A stretch of DNA of 9,477 nucleotides. Origin: Alphaproteobacteria bacterium. GTDB taxonomy: Bacteria > Pseudomonadota > Alphaproteobacteria > Caulobacterales > Maricaulaceae. The stretch spans positions 1 through 9,477 of the forward strand of contig JAUIEH010000074.1 of NCBI GenBank assembly GCA_030428405.1, given 5' to 3'. Position 1 is the stretch's first letter; every line of letters begins with the position of its first letter. The notes below the pieces were generated by a model. The model was not told the origin of the DNA. It ran no database searches and was given only the letters and a program-made list of their open reading frames with translations. Position numbers and translations under genes: made by a program. Shown one piece after another: positions 7,313-9,477 of the stretch.

Positions 7313-9070
7313 ATGACGCAGCAAACCAAGACCGGCGCAAACGCTGACGCCTCCGTCGCCATGCGCGAGAACGTGGCGCTGGAATGCGGCTGGGGCCGGC
7401 TCATCTTTGGGCAGACATTCTCAACGCCTCAGTCACTGGCCAAAGAGCTCGAGGAAGAACGCCCCGAGCGGCGCGATATTGCGCTCTATGTCAATGAGCC
7501 ACAGGTCGTGCTCGCCAACGCGCCGCACGGCGTGTTTCTCGACCCGTCGCTGACCTTCCGCTTGGACTTGGCGGATTATCAAAAAGCCAGACGCGCGCCG
7601 AAAGGTTTCTTTGTGCGTCGACTGACGTCAAGTTCCGACGCCGAAGCGATCAACCGCATTTACGCTTCACGCGGCATGGTGACCGCCCCTCCGGAATATT
7701 ATTGGACCGAGCGCGACGCCCAGGCGATCTGCCATTTCGTCGCCGAGGACACGCAGAACGGCGAGGTCATCGGCACGGTCATGGGTGTGGATCATGCGCG
7801 CGCTTTCAACGACCCGGAAAAGGGATCGTCTTTGTGGTGCCTCGCCGTCGACGCCCAGGCGCGCCAGCCCGGCATCGGCGAAGCGCTGGTGCGAAGGCTC
7901 GCGGAATATTTCATCGTGCGCGGCGCGAGCTTTCTCGACCTCACGGTCATGCACGACAATGAACAAGCCATCGCGCTTTATGAAAAACTCGGCTTCACGC
8001 GCGTGCCTTTCTTCTGCGTCAAGCGCAAGAACACGATCAATGAGACGCTGTTCACCGGCGCAAGCGCGGATGAAGGGCTCAACCCCTACGCAAAGATCAT
8101 CGTCAACGAAGCGCGCCGGCGCGGCATCAATGTCGAAATCATCGACACCGAGCGCGGCGTGTTCAGATTGTCTTATGGCGGACGGTCAATTCGTTGCCGT
8201 GAGAGCCTCAGTGACCTGACGACCGGCGTCACCAATTCGATGTGCGACGACAAGACACTCACGCGCGCCATCGTCACAGACGCCGGCGTTCGCGCGCCAG
8301 CCCAGATTTCAGCGGATGCGGCGCGCGACGAACTTGAAACCTTCCTCACAAAGCACGGCGACGTCGTCGTGAAGCCGGCGCGCGGCGAGCAAGGCCGCGG
8401 CATCTCTGTCGGCTTGTGCGAAATGGCCGAAGTCGAGGACGCCATCAGCGCGGCGCGCGATGTCAGCCATACCGTTTTGGTCGAGGAGATGGTGCACGGC
8501 GTCGACCTGCGCATCGTCGTCATCAACTACAAAGTCGTTGCGGCCGCGATCCGAAAGCCCGCTTCCGTGGTTGGCGACGGCCAGCGCACTGTGCGCGAAT
8601 TGATCAAGGCGCAAAGCCGTCGGCGCGCGGCGGCGACGGGCGGCGAATCAAAAATTCCCCTCGACCGGGAGACCGAGCGCGCGATTCGCGCGGAAGGTTA
8701 TGAATGGGACAGCGTGCTTGAAGCCGACATGCCGCTGGACGTGCGCCGCACCGCTAATTTGCATACGGGCGGAACCATCCACGACGTAACGGATGAGCTG
8801 CATTCCAAGCTCGCCGAAGCTGCAATTCGCGCAGCGCGCGCTCTTGAGATTCCAGTCGTCGGGATAGATTTTATCGTCGAGTCGCCGCAAGAGCCGGACT
8901 ATGCATTCATCGAAGCAAATGAGCGTCCGGGTCTCGCCAATCATGAACCTCAGCCGACGGCGGAGCGCTTCATCGACTTATTGTTCCCGTTGTCCGCGCA
9001 AACGGCGATACGGCGCGGGCTGAAGGAACGGTCGGGGGACGCTTTACAACATGTCGAGACTGACGATTGA
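7313..9070 (+). CDS. ngg: N-acetylglutaminylglutamine synthetase (GNAT / ATP-grasp fusion)
   Basis: 585 residues and two enzymes in one chain: acetyl transfer to glutamine, then ATP-dependent ligation to a second glutamine, giving the NAGGN precursor. After a leader segment with CGWGRLIFGQTF (25-36), the GNAT domain spans about 98-240, with acetyl-CoA motif A around ARQPGIGEALVRRLAEYF (183-200) and the C-terminal NEQAIALYEKLGF (216-228). From about 310 an ATP-grasp domain of the cyanophycin-synthetase type follows: VVVKPARGEQGRGISVG (351-367), VLVEEMVHGVDLRIVVIN (388-405), KPASVVGDGQRTVRELI (415-431), NLHTGGTIHDVTDELH (482-497), GIDFIVES (517-524) and FIEANERPGL (532-541), the likely metal-binding end. 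ATG 7313 lies 7 bp after the asnO stop with only a weak GGGA (7297-7300) upstream, suggesting translational coupling. An in-frame ATG at 7361 is a less likely start because it would trim only a poorly conserved tail. The 3' end overlaps the peptidase gene by 20 bp. Confidence 0.93.
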   Translation: MTQQTKTGANADASVAMRENVALECGWGRLIFGQTFSTPQSLAKELEEERPERRDIALYVNEPQVVLANAPHGVFLDPSLTFRLDLADYQKARRAPKGFFVRRLTSSSDAEAINRIYASRGMVTAPPEYYWTERDAQAICHFVAEDTQNGEVIGTVMGVDHARAFNDPEKGSSLWCLAVDAQARQPGIGEALVRRLAEYFIVRGASFLDLTVMHDNEQAIALYEKLGFTRVPFFCVKRKNTINETLFTGASADEGLNPYAKIIVNEARRRGINVEIIDTERGVFRLSYGGRSIRCRESLSDLTTGVTNSMCDDKTLTRAIVTDAGVRAPAQISADAARDELETFLTKHGDVVVKPARGEQGRGISVGLCEMAEVEDAISAARDVSHTVLVEEMVHGVDLRIVVINYKVVAAAIRKPASVVGDGQRTVRELIKAQSRRRAAATGGESKIPLDRETERAIRAEGYEWDSVLEADMPLDVRRTANLHTGGTIHDVTDELHSKLAEAAIRAARALEIPVVGIDFIVESPQEPDYAFIEANERPGLANHEPQPTAERFIDLLFPLSAQTAIRRGLKERSGDALQHVETDD

Positions 9071-9477
9071 CGCGGAGTATCTGGGCGCCACGCTGGAGCG
9101 GCTGCTCACCATCGCCAGTCCATCCGGCTATACCGACACAATCGTAATGCAGGTTTCAGGCGAGCTTGAACGGCTCGGACTGAATGTCGAGCTGACCCGG
9201 CGCGGCGCCATTCGCGCCATTCGTCCCGGCAAAGAACGTCGCGGCGCGCGCGCCATTGTCGCCCATCTCGACACGCTCGGCGCGCAGGTCAAAGCGCTCA
9301 AATCTAACGGACGGCTTGAAGTCGTTCCCATCGGGCATTGGTCGGCGCGATTCGCGGAAGGCGCGCGCGCGGACATTTACACCGAACGCGGACGATATCG
9401 CGGAACGATCCTGCCGCTCAAGGCCTCCGGACACACCTTCAACGAAGAAGTCGACGAAGCGCCGGTCGGCTGGGAAC
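9051..9477 (+). CDS. M42-family metallopeptidase of the NAGGN cassette (3' end missing)
   Basis: The first 142 residues are visible; the frame remains open at the window edge. The start ATG 9051 lies within the last 20 bp of ngg, in another frame, with GGGGGA (9034-9039) 11 nt upstream. The sequence opens with the M20/M42-like LGATLERLLTIASPSGYT (11-28) and ELERLGLNVELTRRGAIRA (38-56), followed by AIVAHLDTLGAQVKAL (68-83), which carries the first metal-binding residues H72 and D74. YRGTILPLKASGHTF (116-130) follows. The remaining metal ligands and the catalytic glutamate lie beyond the window. M42 enzymes are zinc or cobalt aminopeptidases. This subgroup is the conserved third partner of asnO-ngg, with its in vivo substrate not established; NAGGN turnover is a reasonable guess. 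The overlap points to translation coupled with ngg. Confidence 0.9.
   Translation, partial: MSRLTIDAEYLGATLERLLTIASPSGYTDTIVMQVSGELERLGLNVELTRRGAIRAIRPGKERRGARAIVAHLDTLGAQVKALKSNGRLEVVPIGHWSARFAEGARADIYTERGRYRGTILPLKASGHTFNEEVDEAPVGWE

Overview
The window looks like a GC-rich chromosomal segment of a proteobacterium, most likely an alphaproteobacterium. Three things support this: strong G/C preference at third codon positions, abundant CGCG/GCGC words, and a membrane-anchored winged-helix/TPR regulator of a type common in Hyphomonadaceae, Caulobacterales and relatives. The genus cannot be read from the sequence. No rRNA, tRNA, CRISPR array, insertion sequence or phage gene was seen.

Layout. 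(1) Positions 1-1509, plus strand: the 3' part of a TPR protein whose C-terminal half resembles the DUF900/COG4782 alpha/beta-hydrolase fold but seems to have lost its nucleophile and catalytic histidine. (2) Positions 1534-4176, minus strand, tail-to-tail with the first gene: an 880-residue regulator with an OmpR/CadC-type DNA-binding domain, three membrane segments, a FlgO/TolB-N-like domain and TPR-like helices. (3) A 153-bp divergent gap, then 4330-5229, plus strand: a zinc-dependent deacetylase of the histone deacetylase superfamily, class IV (HDAC11-like). (4) A 300-bp gap with a possible promoter. (5) Positions 5530-9477, plus strand: a tightly packed three-gene cassette running off the end of the window. 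It encodes an asparagine-synthase-family amidotransferase (asnO), a GNAT/ATP-grasp fusion (ngg) and an M42-family peptidase (5' part only).

The cassette is the recognisable system. asnO-ngg makes the osmoprotectant dipeptide N-acetylglutaminylglutamine amide (NAGGN). Ngg acetylates glutamine and joins a second glutamine using ATP. AsnO converts the C-terminal carboxylate to an amide using glutamine as nitrogen donor. The M42 peptidase is the conserved third member, with a role that is not settled. The 7-bp gap asnO-ngg and the 20-bp overlap ngg-peptidase indicate one co-translated operon.

The less explained parts are the degenerate hydrolase-TPR protein, the membrane regulator divergent from the deacetylase, and whether an acyl-removing enzyme just upstream of an N-acetyl-dipeptide pathway is connected to it. 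I see no wholly new system. These neighbourhood questions are the best leads.
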